NCBI GenBank assembly: GCA_041752235.1
Contig: JBGSHM010000029.1
Coordinates: 1-64,000 of the forward strand
Origin: SpSt-398 sp041752235
GTDB lineage: Bacteria; Bacteroidota; Bacteroidia; Chitinophagales; Chitinophagaceae
Length of the DNA: 64,000 nucleotides
Direction of reading: 5' to 3'
In this document: one piece after another, positions 17,769-25,616 of the stretch
Layout: each line of letters opens with the position of its first letter
Numbering within the stretch: the stretch's first letter is position 1
Notes under the pieces: model-generated
Seen by the model: only the letters and a program-made list of their open reading frames with translations
Databases searched by the model: none
What the model was told of the DNA's origin: nothing
Position numbers and translations under genes: made by a program

Positions 17769-17800
17769 TTTGGGTTATATTATAAACTACTTTACATTTG
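17769..17800 (+). promoter_or_regulatory. Promoter for the TonB receptor gene
   Basis: TTTG (17769-17772), a 20-base spacer and TACATTTG (17793-17800) are a near-ideal -33/-7 pair. The start codon follows 20 bases later. Confidence 0.7.
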
Positions 17801-17819
17801 TCTTCACAACTGCTATTTT

Positions 17820-20069
17820 ATGAAATCTGTCTTTGTTGCTGTGTTGACAATTTTTTCCCTTTCCCTCCAGGCGCAGACCATGGTGAAAGGACGGGTGATG
17901 GACAAGAAAAAACCCATTGAGGGGGTGAGTGTGGCGATTAAAGACACCTATGATGGTGCCACCACTGATAAGGAAGGTTATTTCCGGTTTCGGACGACTG
18001 AAAAGGGCGTTTTTGTCTTGACGGTGACCTCCATGGGATTCAAACCCTTTGAGCAAACGATTGAGTTAAAAGGAGGAGATTCAGTGGAAGTGAATGTGCT
18101 GCTGAAGGAAGAGATCACAGAACTTACCGCAGTGACCGTAACAGCGGGCACTTTTGAAGCCAGTGATAAGAAAAAGGTGACGGTTCTGAGTTCCATTGAT
18201 ATTGTAACCACCGCGAGTGGAAACGGGGATGTGACCGAAGCCTTAAAGTCCCTTCCCGGCGCTCAACAGGTAGGGGAGAGTGAGGGTTTGTTTGTGCGGG
18301 GAGGTACAGCACAGGAAACCAAAATATTTATTGATGGCACACTGGTCAATAATTTCTTTTTCAGCAGTATGCCCAATATTGCGGCAAGGGGGCGTTTTTC
18401 TCCCTTCCTTTTTAAGGGAACGGTATTTAGCACCGGTGGTTATTCCGCTTTATATGGACAGGCCCTTTCCTCGGCCCTGATTCTGGAAACCATTGATTTT
18501 CCCGACCAGTCAGCTGCCAACCTCGGTGTTTCGGTGATCGGGTTGAGTGGTGGATTTCAGCAATTGGCCAAGGATAAGAATTCATCCTGGGGATTGAACT
18601 ACAGTTATAGCAACCTGGCCCCGGCTTTTGCCGTCATCAAACAAAACCAGGATTATTTCCAGATCCCGGTGTTTCACGGAGCCGATGGTAATTTTCGTAT
18701 CAAGACGTCCAAAACTGGTATTTTAAAATATTACACCACCCTAAGCACCAGTAAACTGGGCTTTACCACCAACAGTATTGATTCGGTAGGCTATAAGGAC
18801 CTGTTTGGCCTTGAGAATTTCAACATCTACCATAACCTGGCCTGGAAAGAAAAACTGGGACGAAAATGGAAGATCGACATCGGTACATCGTATACCAATA
18901 ATAAAGATGATATCAACAGTGGTATGCGCGATGCACAGGACAAGGATGTCTTATTGACCGGACTTGAGTTTAAAGACTATCAATTGAAACTTCGGGGAAA
19001 TTATTTCAATGCAAAAGTGGTGGTGGAAAAAAGACTGGTGGGTCTGTCAGCCCTGCGTTTTGGTTCCGAATACAACCATTCCACCGATAAAACAACCTTT
19101 ACGGATTATAGCGGTAGTAATTACCCAGGCTCTATTTCCGAGAACCTGAAGGCACTTTTTGCCGAAGCAGATATTTATATTACCAATGCCATTGCGGCCA
19201 AAGTAGGTTCAAGGATGGAACATTCCTCGCTGATCGATAAGACCAACCTGGCCCCCAGGGTATCACTTGCCTATAAAACAGGTAAGCAAAGCCAGGCTTC
19301 CATTGCCTATGGATTGTTTTACCAAACACCCGAGAACCGCAACCTGCCCTCGGCCTTTCCGCTTACCTTTTCGCGGGCGGCCCACTACATCGCTCAATAT
19401 CAAAAGGTCACCACCGACCGTACGCTTCGCGCAGAATTATTTTACAAAAAATATGATGACCTGGTAAAAACCGGTCTCGGTAGCGGCAGTCAATTTCAGG
19501 CACTTAACAATGAAGGTTTTGGCGATGCAAAAGGCTTTGACTTCTTCTGGCGGGATAAAAGATCCATTCCCAATGTTGATTACTGGATCTCGTATTCCTA
19601 TCTGGATACGAAGCGGGACTATCTCAATTTCCCCGGTGCCATCACTCCCAATTTTGCCGCCAAACACACGGCTTCCTTTATCATCAAGAAATTCGTGACC
19701 AAATTAAAGACCCAGTTCAACGGGGCGTATAATTTTGCAACCGGCCGTCCCTACTATAATATAGCCTATGATGGCCAGAACAATAAATTCACCATCACCG
19801 ATCAGGGAAAGACACCGGCTTATCACAATTTCAGCTTTAGCGTGAATTTTCTACCCAGTATTGGTAAGGAAAAAGCCAAATCTTTCCCGGTTTATGTACT
19901 TTCCATTAGCAACCTTTTTAACGTGCGGCAGGTCTTTGGATACCAGTACTCCTATAATGGAATTCGAAAACAACCGATTCTGCCTACTTCAAGGATGTTT
20001 GTATTCATTGGCGCATTCATCAGCTTTGGTGTTGACAGAACGGATGATGTTATAAATAGTAATCTTTAA
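17820..20069 (+). CDS. TonB-dependent receptor with carboxypeptidase-like domain
   Basis: 749-residue outer membrane protein that takes up a ligand with energy from TonB. Signal peptide about 1-19 (ending LQAQ). A CarboxypepD_reg-like beta-sandwich (about 22-105) contains GRVMDKKKPIEGVSV and GYFRFRTTEKG. A plug domain (about 115-230) contains ALKSLPGAQQVGESEGLFVRGG-type sequence and a 22-strand barrel follows. The ligand is unknown. No SusD-like partner is adjacent, so this is not a typical polysaccharide-utilisation pair. Confidence 0.9.
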   Translation: MKSVFVAVLTIFSLSLQAQTMVKGRVMDKKKPIEGVSVAIKDTYDGATTDKEGYFRFRTTEKGVFVLTVTSMGFKPFEQTIELKGGDSVEVNVLLKEEITELTAVTVTAGTFEASDKKKVTVLSSIDIVTTASGNGDVTEALKSLPGAQQVGESEGLFVRGGTAQETKIFIDGTLVNNFFFSSMPNIAARGRFSPFLFKGTVFSTGGYSALYGQALSSALILETIDFPDQSAANLGVSVIGLSGGFQQLAKDKNSSWGLNYSYSNLAPAFAVIKQNQDYFQIPVFHGADGNFRIKTSKTGILKYYTTLSTSKLGFTTNSIDSVGYKDLFGLENFNIYHNLAWKEKLGRKWKIDIGTSYTNNKDDINSGMRDAQDKDVLLTGLEFKDYQLKLRGNYFNAKVVVEKRLVGLSALRFGSEYNHSTDKTTFTDYSGSNYPGSISENLKALFAEADIYITNAIAAKVGSRMEHSSLIDKTNLAPRVSLAYKTGKQSQASIAYGLFYQTPENRNLPSAFPLTFSRAAHYIAQYQKVTTDRTLRAELFYKKYDDLVKTGLGSGSQFQALNNEGFGDAKGFDFFWRDKRSIPNVDYWISYSYLDTKRDYLNFPGAITPNFAAKHTASFIIKKFVTKLKTQFNGAYNFATGRPYYNIAYDGQNNKFTITDQGKTPAYHNFSFSVNFLPSIGKEKAKSFPVYVLSISNLFNVRQVFGYQYSYNGIRKQPILPTSRMFVFIGAFISFGVDRTDDVINSNL

Positions 20070-20082
20070 AACGGAAAATATA

Positions 20083-20157
20083 TTTACCGCTAAGACACAA
20101 AGCCGCCATGTTTCGCCTTGTCTGGCGTACCCCGGCGTCCCAGCGCCTTAGCGGTGA
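20083..20157. repeat. Dispersed palindrome family A, copy 2
   Basis: The arms TTACCGCTAAG (from 20083) and CTTAGCGGTGAA (20146-20157) flank a GC-rich core. It starts 14 bases after the receptor stop codon. Confidence 0.85.
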
Positions 20158-20189
20158 ATAAATCAAAAATCAAAAACAAAACTATAATC

Positions 20190-20849
20190 ATGAAAAAGTT
20201 GCTTTTCTTCTTCCTGCTTGTTGCCACTTTCGCTTCTGCTCAGGCTCAGATGCCCGAGAAGTTTGTCAAGGCCATGGAGGCTAAAGTCTCCCTTATTGAT
20301 TCTACTACATCCTCCGAAGGGTACATTGAACTGGCCAATGCCTTTGAGCGTATTGCCAATGCTGAAAAGAACCAGTGGCTTCCTTACTATTACGCGTCCT
20401 TCTGTCATGTGATGTCCGGCTATTTCTCCATGGGCGATAACCCCATGGGTGGCAGCGCTGACAAGATTGACCCCGTAGCAGACAAAGCCAAAGAGTTACT
20501 TGACAAGGCGGAAGCATTGGAGAAAGATAATTCTGAGATCTATCTCCTCCGTAAGATGGTCCACAGCCTTCACATGATGGGTAGCCCTATGCAGCGTTAT
20601 ATGACGGATGGACCGGCAGCCACATCAGCACTTGAAATGGCCAAGAAATTAAACCCCGATAATCCACGTATTTATCTTCAGGAGGCGCAGGACAAATTCT
20701 ATACCCCTGAACAATTTGGTGGGAGTAAGGAAGAAGCCAAGCGTTTGTTTGGGAAGGCAGTGAAGCAGTATGAGATTTTTAAACCCGCCAGTTCCATTCA
20801 TCCGAATTGGGGACTTTCGCAGGTTAACTACTTTCTTTCCCAATACTAA
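20190..20849 (+). CDS. Exported TPR-like protein
   Basis: 219 residues. The signal peptide MKKLLFFFLLVATFASAQAQ fixes the start at 20190; an earlier in-frame ATG at 20118 would begin inside the palindromic repeat. The rest is helical with tetratricopeptide-type spacing (LLDKAEALEKDNSEIYLL, ALEMAKKLNPDNPRIYL, EEAKRLFGKAVKQYE). It probably acts as a periplasmic or surface protein-protein scaffold; the partner is unknown. The next gene starts 14 bases after the stop, so the two are likely co-transcribed. Confidence 0.8.
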   Translation: MKKLLFFFLLVATFASAQAQMPEKFVKAMEAKVSLIDSTTSSEGYIELANAFERIANAEKNQWLPYYYASFCHVMSGYFSMGDNPMGGSADKIDPVADKAKELLDKAEALEKDNSEIYLLRKMVHSLHMMGSPMQRYMTDGPAATSALEMAKKLNPDNPRIYLQEAQDKFYTPEQFGGSKEEAKRLFGKAVKQYEIFKPASSIHPNWGLSQVNYFLSQY

Positions 20850-20863
20850 TAATACAAAGTACC

Positions 20864-21532
20864 ATGGAGGATAAAAAGCTGACCGAAAAGGAAAGCCTTG
20901 ATCTCATCACCCAGATGATCAACAAGGCCAAGGATTCGGTGCACGATACAGGGATCACCGCCATCATGTGGGGGGCGGTGATCACCATTTGTTCCCTTGT
21001 ACGGCTGGCCGAAGTAAGGTATGATTTCAGGTTGCCTTTTGATATCTACATGCTTACCGTGGTGGCTGTTATACCCACCATCATCTTTAGTGTGCGGGAA
21101 AAAAAGGCCCGAAAAGTAAAAGTATATGGAGAGGAATTCAATGATTATCTCTGGATCGCCTTTGGGATATCCATCTTCCTTGTATCCATCATCACGACCA
21201 AACTGGGAAATGATGTACGGCCTCTGATCGATGGGTATGAAAAATTGGCCGGGCAACGGTCCCCCTTTCATTTTTATGAATATGTCTCCAGCTTTTTTCT
21301 CATGCTCTATGGTCTTCCCACATTTGTATCCGGGGTATGTATGAAATTCAAACCCATGACCTTTGGTGGGATCTTTTGCTGGGTATGTGCCATCGTTACC
21401 CTGTACACCACGGCGCAGGTTGACCTTTTACTCACTGCCATTTCAGCCATCATGGCCTGGTTGATTCCAGGTATCCTGCTTGAAATTGAACACCGAAAAG
21501 CAAAACAAGCCTTAAAGCCCACGCATGTTTAA
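20864..21532 (+). CDS. Multi-pass inner membrane protein
   Basis: 222 residues with about six hydrophobic segments between 30 and 210, a cytoplasmic-looking N terminus with charged residues, and a Lys-rich C terminus. I do not recognise a functional motif. Its last 8 bases overlap the start of a small winged-helix regulator. This membrane protein plus regulator pairing is a common Bacteroidota arrangement and suggests the regulator controls, or is controlled through, this gene (inference). Confidence 0.75.
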   Translation: MEDKKLTEKESLDLITQMINKAKDSVHDTGITAIMWGAVITICSLVRLAEVRYDFRLPFDIYMLTVVAVIPTIIFSVREKKARKVKVYGEEFNDYLWIAFGISIFLVSIITTKLGNDVRPLIDGYEKLAGQRSPFHFYEYVSSFFLMLYGLPTFVSGVCMKFKPMTFGGIFCWVCAIVTLYTTAQVDLLLTAISAIMAWLIPGILLEIEHRKAKQALKPTHV

Positions 21533-21809
21533 GGACCTGGATCCCATATTACATTCTCAGCTCCGGCTCGCGGTCATTTCCCTCCTGATCGGCGTAAAGG
21601 AAGCAGAATTCACGTTTCTTCGGGAAAAGACCAATTCCACAGCCGGGAACCTGAGCGTCCAGATTCAAAAGCTAAAAGATGCCGGGTACATCGAAGTAAC
21701 CAAACAGTTCAAGGACAATTACCCGCAGACACTATGTAAGATCACCCCAAAGGGCGTGGAGGCATTTGAGGAGTATGTGACGAGTTTGAAGAGTTATTTG
21801 GGGCAGTGA
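21525..21809 (+). CDS. Small winged-helix transcriptional regulator
   Basis: 94 residues forming one winged-helix domain of the MarR/PadR-like HTH_34 type: a helix-turn-helix in about 20-60 (REKTNSTAGNLSVQIQKLKDAGYI), then a wing with KITPKGVEAFEEY. There is no effector domain. It overlaps the preceding membrane protein gene by 8 bases, so translation is coupled. It is followed by a palindromic repeat that separates it from the ABC transporter genes. Confidence 0.85.
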   Translation: MFKDLDPILHSQLRLAVISLLIGVKEAEFTFLREKTNSTAGNLSVQIQKLKDAGYIEVTKQFKDNYPQTLCKITPKGVEAFEEYVTSLKSYLGQ

Positions 21810-21814
21810 TGGGT

Positions 21815-21894
21815 TTACCGCCAGGGCGCATTGGCGCTAAGGTTCGCCAGGCCCTTTCCTTGCGTTCCTTTGTGTCGTAGTGCCCTGGCGGTAA
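21815..21894. repeat. Dispersed palindrome family A, copy 3
   Basis: TTACCGCCAGGGCGCA (21815-21830) pairs with TGCCCTGGCGGTAA (21881-21894) around a core with GGCGC, CGCCAGG and TTGCG motifs. It begins five bases after a stop codon. Confidence 0.9.
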
Positions 21895-21933
21895 TTTTAT
21901 CAAACCTTTCCTACCTTTACCCGTTATACACAC

Positions 21934-22650
21934 ATGTCCGACATCATCCGGGTACAGCACCTAAGCAAACAATTCGATGAAATAAAAGCCGTGGACGACC
22001 TGTCCTTTACGGTCAAACAAGGCTGTGTACACGGTTTTTTGGGACAAAACGGAGCTGGCAAATCCACGACCATCCGTATGCTCCTCACCCTGATCAGACC
22101 CACCGAGGGGGAGATTGAAATTTTCGGGTTGCCCCTTTCCCGTAACCGCCGCCAGATACTTCGCCGGATCGGGGCTGTGATCGAAAAACCGGATCTCTAC
22201 AAATACCTTTCCGCTTACGATAATATTCGCCTTTTTGCCCGCTTAAGCGGGATCAAACCAGAACGGTCCCGGTTGATGGATCAATTGGATCGGGTAGGGC
22301 TTTCCGCCCGGGCACAAAGCAAGGTGCATACCTTTTCCCAAGGGATGAAACAACGGCTGGGACTTGCCATCGCACTGGTTCATAACCCCGATCTGGTGAT
22401 ACTCGATGAGCCGGTCAATGGACTTGATCCGCAGGGAATTGCCGATATCCGTAACCTTATCCTGCACCTGAGCCGGGAGGAAGGGAAGACGATCTTTATA
22501 TCCTCCCACCTGCTCTCTGAAATGGAGATGATCGCCGATAATATGCTGATCATTGATAAAGGGCGGAAAGTAGTGGAAGGCCCGGTACAAGAACTGCTCA
22601 CCCCGGAGAAAAGAAGCCTGGAAGATTATTTCTTATCCTTAACGCGTTGA
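21934..22650 (+). CDS. ABC transporter ATP-binding protein
   Basis: 238-residue ATPase of the ABC-2 (CcmA-like) class. Walker A is GQNGAGKST (about 37-45), the signature reads TFSQGMKQRLGLA, Walker B is LVILDEPVNGLDPQG and the H-loop is IFISSHLLSEM. It would power the permease encoded 4 bases downstream. The substrate is unknown; the LolA-like protein at the end of the operon hints at envelope or lipid work (inference). Confidence 0.93.
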   Translation: MSDIIRVQHLSKQFDEIKAVDDLSFTVKQGCVHGFLGQNGAGKSTTIRMLLTLIRPTEGEIEIFGLPLSRNRRQILRRIGAVIEKPDLYKYLSAYDNIRLFARLSGIKPERSRLMDQLDRVGLSARAQSKVHTFSQGMKQRLGLAIALVHNPDLVILDEPVNGLDPQGIADIRNLILHLSREEGKTIFISSHLLSEMEMIADNMLIIDKGRKVVEGPVQELLTPEKRSLEDYFLSLTR

Positions 22651-22654
22651 ACCC

Positions 22655-23539
22655 ATGTTCCTGAACTTGCTGCGTATTGAATTATATAAGATCTTCCGCA
22701 AGCCCCGGACCTATATCGCGTTTGGCGCCATTGCCGTCATGATCCTGCTCATCCAGTTCGCGATAAAGGTGCAAGGAAAGGAACTGATTCAATTCTTTCT
22801 CGGCAGCCAGGATGCTACTTTTGACTACGAAGAAGGCAAGATATTGAACGGCTACTTCGTGTGCTTTTTTATTTTAAATACTTTATTGATCCATGTTCCC
22901 TTACTCGTTTCACTTATTGCCGGTGACCTGGTAGCAGGAGAAGCGAATATGGGAACCCTTCGTTTGTTGGTAACCAAACCCATCTCCAGGGAGACACTCA
23001 TGCTTTCCAAGTTTTCCGCCTCGGTGGTATATGTGATGATGCTCCTGTTGTGGATGGCTGTATTGGCCCTCCTCGGAAGTATCTTATTATTTGGCACCAA
23101 TGATCTGGTGGTGATCAAGGAAACCGGTTTCCAGATCATCGAATCAAGTGATGTACTCTGGCGTTTCTTTGCGGCTTTTGGGTTTGCCACCCTCGCCCTG
23201 ATCTGCATAGCAGCGCTGGCTTTTATGCTGTCTGTATTTGCCGAAAATTCTATTGGCCCCATTGTGGCTACGGTCTGTGTGGTGATCGTTTTCACCATCA
23301 TCCAGCAATTACAAGTACCCATGTTTCAGGAATATGCCGCTCCATATCTGTTTACCACACATATGCTGGGCTGGAAGGGCTTTTTCTATGTGATGGCCAC
23401 CCCCGAAAACCAATCCATCCCCGGATCAGTGGAAAATCCCTGGGCCATGGTAAAAAGCGGATTGGTTTTAACACTTTATACGCTGTTGTTCCTCGGCGTA
23501 GGTGTAATTTCATTTAAACGAAAAGACATTCTGAGTTGA
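22655..23539 (+). CDS. ABC-2 type transporter permease
   Basis: 294-residue inner membrane protein with about six membrane segments: a first helix near 20-40, a large loop at about 40-65, then further helices through 285. The motif LIAGDLVAGEANMGTLRLLVTKPISR is typical of ABC-2 permeases. It pairs with the upstream ATPase (4-base gap) and is followed by a LolA-like gene after one base, so the three form one operon. Confidence 0.9.
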   Translation: MFLNLLRIELYKIFRKPRTYIAFGAIAVMILLIQFAIKVQGKELIQFFLGSQDATFDYEEGKILNGYFVCFFILNTLLIHVPLLVSLIAGDLVAGEANMGTLRLLVTKPISRETLMLSKFSASVVYVMMLLLWMAVLALLGSILLFGTNDLVVIKETGFQIIESSDVLWRFFAAFGFATLALICIAALAFMLSVFAENSIGPIVATVCVVIVFTIIQQLQVPMFQEYAAPYLFTTHMLGWKGFFYVMATPENQSIPGSVENPWAMVKSGLVLTLYTLLFLGVGVISFKRKDILS

Positions 23540-23540
23540 T

Positions 23541-24233
23541 ATGAAAAAGATAGTTCCCCTTTTAAGTGCGCTGGCATGGATGGTTTCCGGTTTCGCCCAG
23601 GAAGATGCGAATACATTGCTGGAAAAGATCAAAACCAAGTACAACCAGGTAAAGGATTATGAGGCAACGGGCAAAATGAAGACCAATGTGATCTTTATCA
23701 AAGCCCCGTTGGCGGATATCCGGGTGTTTTACAAAAACCCGGACAAGATCAAAATCAAGAATGAATCCGGTGTTTCCTTTGTTCCCAAAGGGTCAGTGAA
23801 CATCAACATGGGGAATATCTTCACCCTGGCGGATTACACGGCCATTGATGCCGGCACCGAAACATTGAATGGGAAAAAAGTGCGATTGGTAAAAGTATTG
23901 CCAGATGGCGAAACAGGGGAGATCGTTCTTTCCACCTTGTATATTGATGAAGCCGCCTTGCTGGTGGTCAAGTCAAAAACGACTACAAGAGAGAATGGTA
24001 CCTACGAGTTGGATATGAGTTATGGAAAATATGCCTCTTATGGTTTGCCCGATAAGGTAAAATTTACTTTCAATACCAAAGAATACAAACTTCCCAAAGG
24101 TGTGACATTCGACTATGATAATGGTTCTTCAGAAAAGGAGAAAGAGGCCACAGCCAATAAAAAAGGAACGGTTGAGATCACATACACTTCTTATTCCATT
24201 AATAAAGGGCTGAAGGACGAGGTGTTTAAGTGA
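23541..24233 (+). CDS. LolA-like outer membrane lipoprotein carrier
   Basis: 230 residues with a signal peptide (about 1-20, ending GFAQE). The rest fits the LolA/LppC half-barrel fold: an opening helix DANTLLEKIKTKYNQVKDYEATGKM, strands with FYKNPDKIKIKNESG, and later GTYELDMSYGKYASYGLPDKVKF. LolA-like proteins bind lipid or lipoprotein acyl chains in the periplasm. Gene order with an ABC-2 ATPase and permease suggests a small envelope transport module, though this is not the classical LolCDE set. Confidence 0.8.
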   Translation: MKKIVPLLSALAWMVSGFAQEDANTLLEKIKTKYNQVKDYEATGKMKTNVIFIKAPLADIRVFYKNPDKIKIKNESGVSFVPKGSVNINMGNIFTLADYTAIDAGTETLNGKKVRLVKVLPDGETGEIVLSTLYIDEAALLVVKSKTTTRENGTYELDMSYGKYASYGLPDKVKFTFNTKEYKLPKGVTFDYDNGSSEKEKEATANKKGTVEITYTSYSINKGLKDEVFK

Positions 24234-24238
24234 TTCTC

Positions 24239-24308
24239 TTACCGCCAAGACACAAAGACGCAATGTTCGCTATGGCGTAACCTGGCGCCCTTGCGTCATC
24301 GCGGTAAA
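24239..24308. repeat. Dispersed palindrome family A, copy 4
   Basis: It starts TTACCGCCAAGACACAAAG and ends GTCATCGCGGTAAA. It fills the gap between two convergent genes. Its core (about 24255-24290) is nearly identical to that of the copy at 42547-42616, which shows common descent rather than chance palindromes. Confidence 0.9.
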
Positions 24309-24311
24309 TTA

Positions 24312-25403
24312 TCAGATTTCCTCTATGCGTTCGTCCTCTGCATTTGCCAATACTTCCCTTGTCCGCTTACGCAATGGATTTTTCCGCATGTCGTGGAACC
24401 CTGCGCGTGAACGACAAATATCTATACACTCAAATACAGCGGAACGGAAGGAGCTTTCATCGGCCCGGTTTTTCCCGGCGATGTCAAAAGCGGTGCCGTG
24501 ATCCGGAGAAGTGCGTACCACAGGAAGTCCTGCTGTGAAGTTTACCCCTTCACCACCTGCCAATGATTTAAAGGGGATCAGTCCCTGGTCATGGTACATG
24601 GCCAAAACCGCATCAAAGCGATGCTGGTAGCCACGGGCAAAAAAGGCATCGGCGCTATAGGGCCCAACGACCAGCATATTATAACTCTGTTTGGCTTCTT
24701 TGATCGCCGGTTTGATGATGGTTTCCTCTTCATTGCCAATGAGGCCTTCATCACCCGCATGCGGATTTAACCCGAGTACCGCGATCCGAGGTTTGTCTAT
24801 TCCAAAATCCTTTTTCAGGCTTTCCTGGAGGATCAATAATTTAGAGATGATGGCTTTTTTCTGAATATGCTCGGTTACGCCCGATACGGGAACGTGTTCG
24901 GTGAGCAGGGCTACCCTGAATTCACCGGAGAACAATAACATGGCCACATCCGCTACGCCAAAATAATCTTTCAGAAAAGGGGTATGTCCGGTATAGTTAA
25001 ATGTTTCTGATTGCACATTCTTCTTATGGATCGGAGCAGTCACTAACCCATCAATCTCTTTGTTTTTGAGTGCCTGTGTCGCCGCCATCAGGGAGAGTAT
25101 AGCATACTTGCCTCCTGTTTCGTTCAATTCTCCGGGTGTGACATTCACATCCTCTTCCCAGCAATTCACCACATTGATCTGTTTGGGGTTTAGCCGGTTC
25201 AGTTCCTTGACGTTTTGATAATTGAAATTGGTATCGGGCATGGATTTGCGATAGAAATTGATCACTTTGTTATTGGCAAACACCACGGGTGTACAAAGGT
25301 CAAGCAATCGATTGTCGGAAAGCGTCTTGATCATGATCTCGATGCCGATGCCATTCAGGTCGCCACAACTAATGCCGATAACAGGTTTTTGAGGGGTAGT
25401 CAT
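24312..25403 (-). CDS. pdxA: 4-hydroxythreonine-4-phosphate dehydrogenase
   Basis: 363 residues. It oxidises 4-phosphohydroxythreonine in the DXP-dependent pathway to pyridoxal 5'-phosphate, in the cytoplasm. Diagnostic segments: GISCGDLNGIGIEI at the N terminus, GLVTAPIHKKN, the metal ligands in YTGHTPFL, LNPHAGDEG and MYHDQGLIPFK, and RTSPDHGTAFDIAG. The length is normal. It is a single gene here, read toward the LolA-like gene with a palindromic repeat between them. Upstream, the reverse strand has TATCTTTA, close to a -7 box. Confidence 0.96.
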   Translation of the reverse strand: MTTPQKPVIGISCGDLNGIGIEIMIKTLSDNRLLDLCTPVVFANNKVINFYRKSMPDTNFNYQNVKELNRLNPKQINVVNCWEEDVNVTPGELNETGGKYAILSLMAATQALKNKEIDGLVTAPIHKKNVQSETFNYTGHTPFLKDYFGVADVAMLLFSGEFRVALLTEHVPVSGVTEHIQKKAIISKLLILQESLKKDFGIDKPRIAVLGLNPHAGDEGLIGNEEETIIKPAIKEAKQSYNMLVVGPYSADAFFARGYQHRFDAVLAMYHDQGLIPFKSLAGGEGVNFTAGLPVVRTSPDHGTAFDIAGKNRADESSFRSAVFECIDICRSRAGFHDMRKNPLRKRTREVLANAEDERIEEI

Positions 25404-25437
25404 AATGTCGAATAAGGGCTAAAGATATTAATAATAA

Positions 25438-25522
25438 AAATAAGTCATTTTCAGACCCGCGTAGCGTTTATTTCAATTTAATAATAGATTACACTTATTA
25501 GTATAAAAATTATCACTTATTT
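25438..25522. promoter_or_regulatory. Cluster of AAATAAGT-type sites upstream of 25617
   Basis: AAATAAGT (25438-25445), ACTTATT (25493-25499) and ACTTATTT (25515-25522) are the same motif on both strands in the gap between pdxA and the T9SS gene. The paralogous gene at 28458 has the same motif repeated upstream. A binding site for a shared regulator is inferred. Confidence 0.45.
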
Positions 25523-25616
25523 CCCAATGATTGTTTACTATATCCTTGCTACTCATTGACGGTTGGGGTACTTTTATTGGGAACATCCAATACTTGTGTA
25601 GGAACCAGTCCATGTT

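Larger units (their letters stand above)
17414..17819 (+). other. 406-bp gap: terminator, palindromic repeat, promoter
   Basis: No gene seen. The direct repeat AAGCATGGTTC occurs at 17489-17499 and 17507-17517. A terminator lies at 17610-17643, a family-A palindrome at 17663-17739 and a promoter at 17769-17800. Confidence 0.7.

Noticed and set aside
17820..20069. SusC/SusD polysaccharide-utilisation locus
   Set aside because: The TonB receptor has no SusD-like lipoprotein or glycoside hydrolase next to it.
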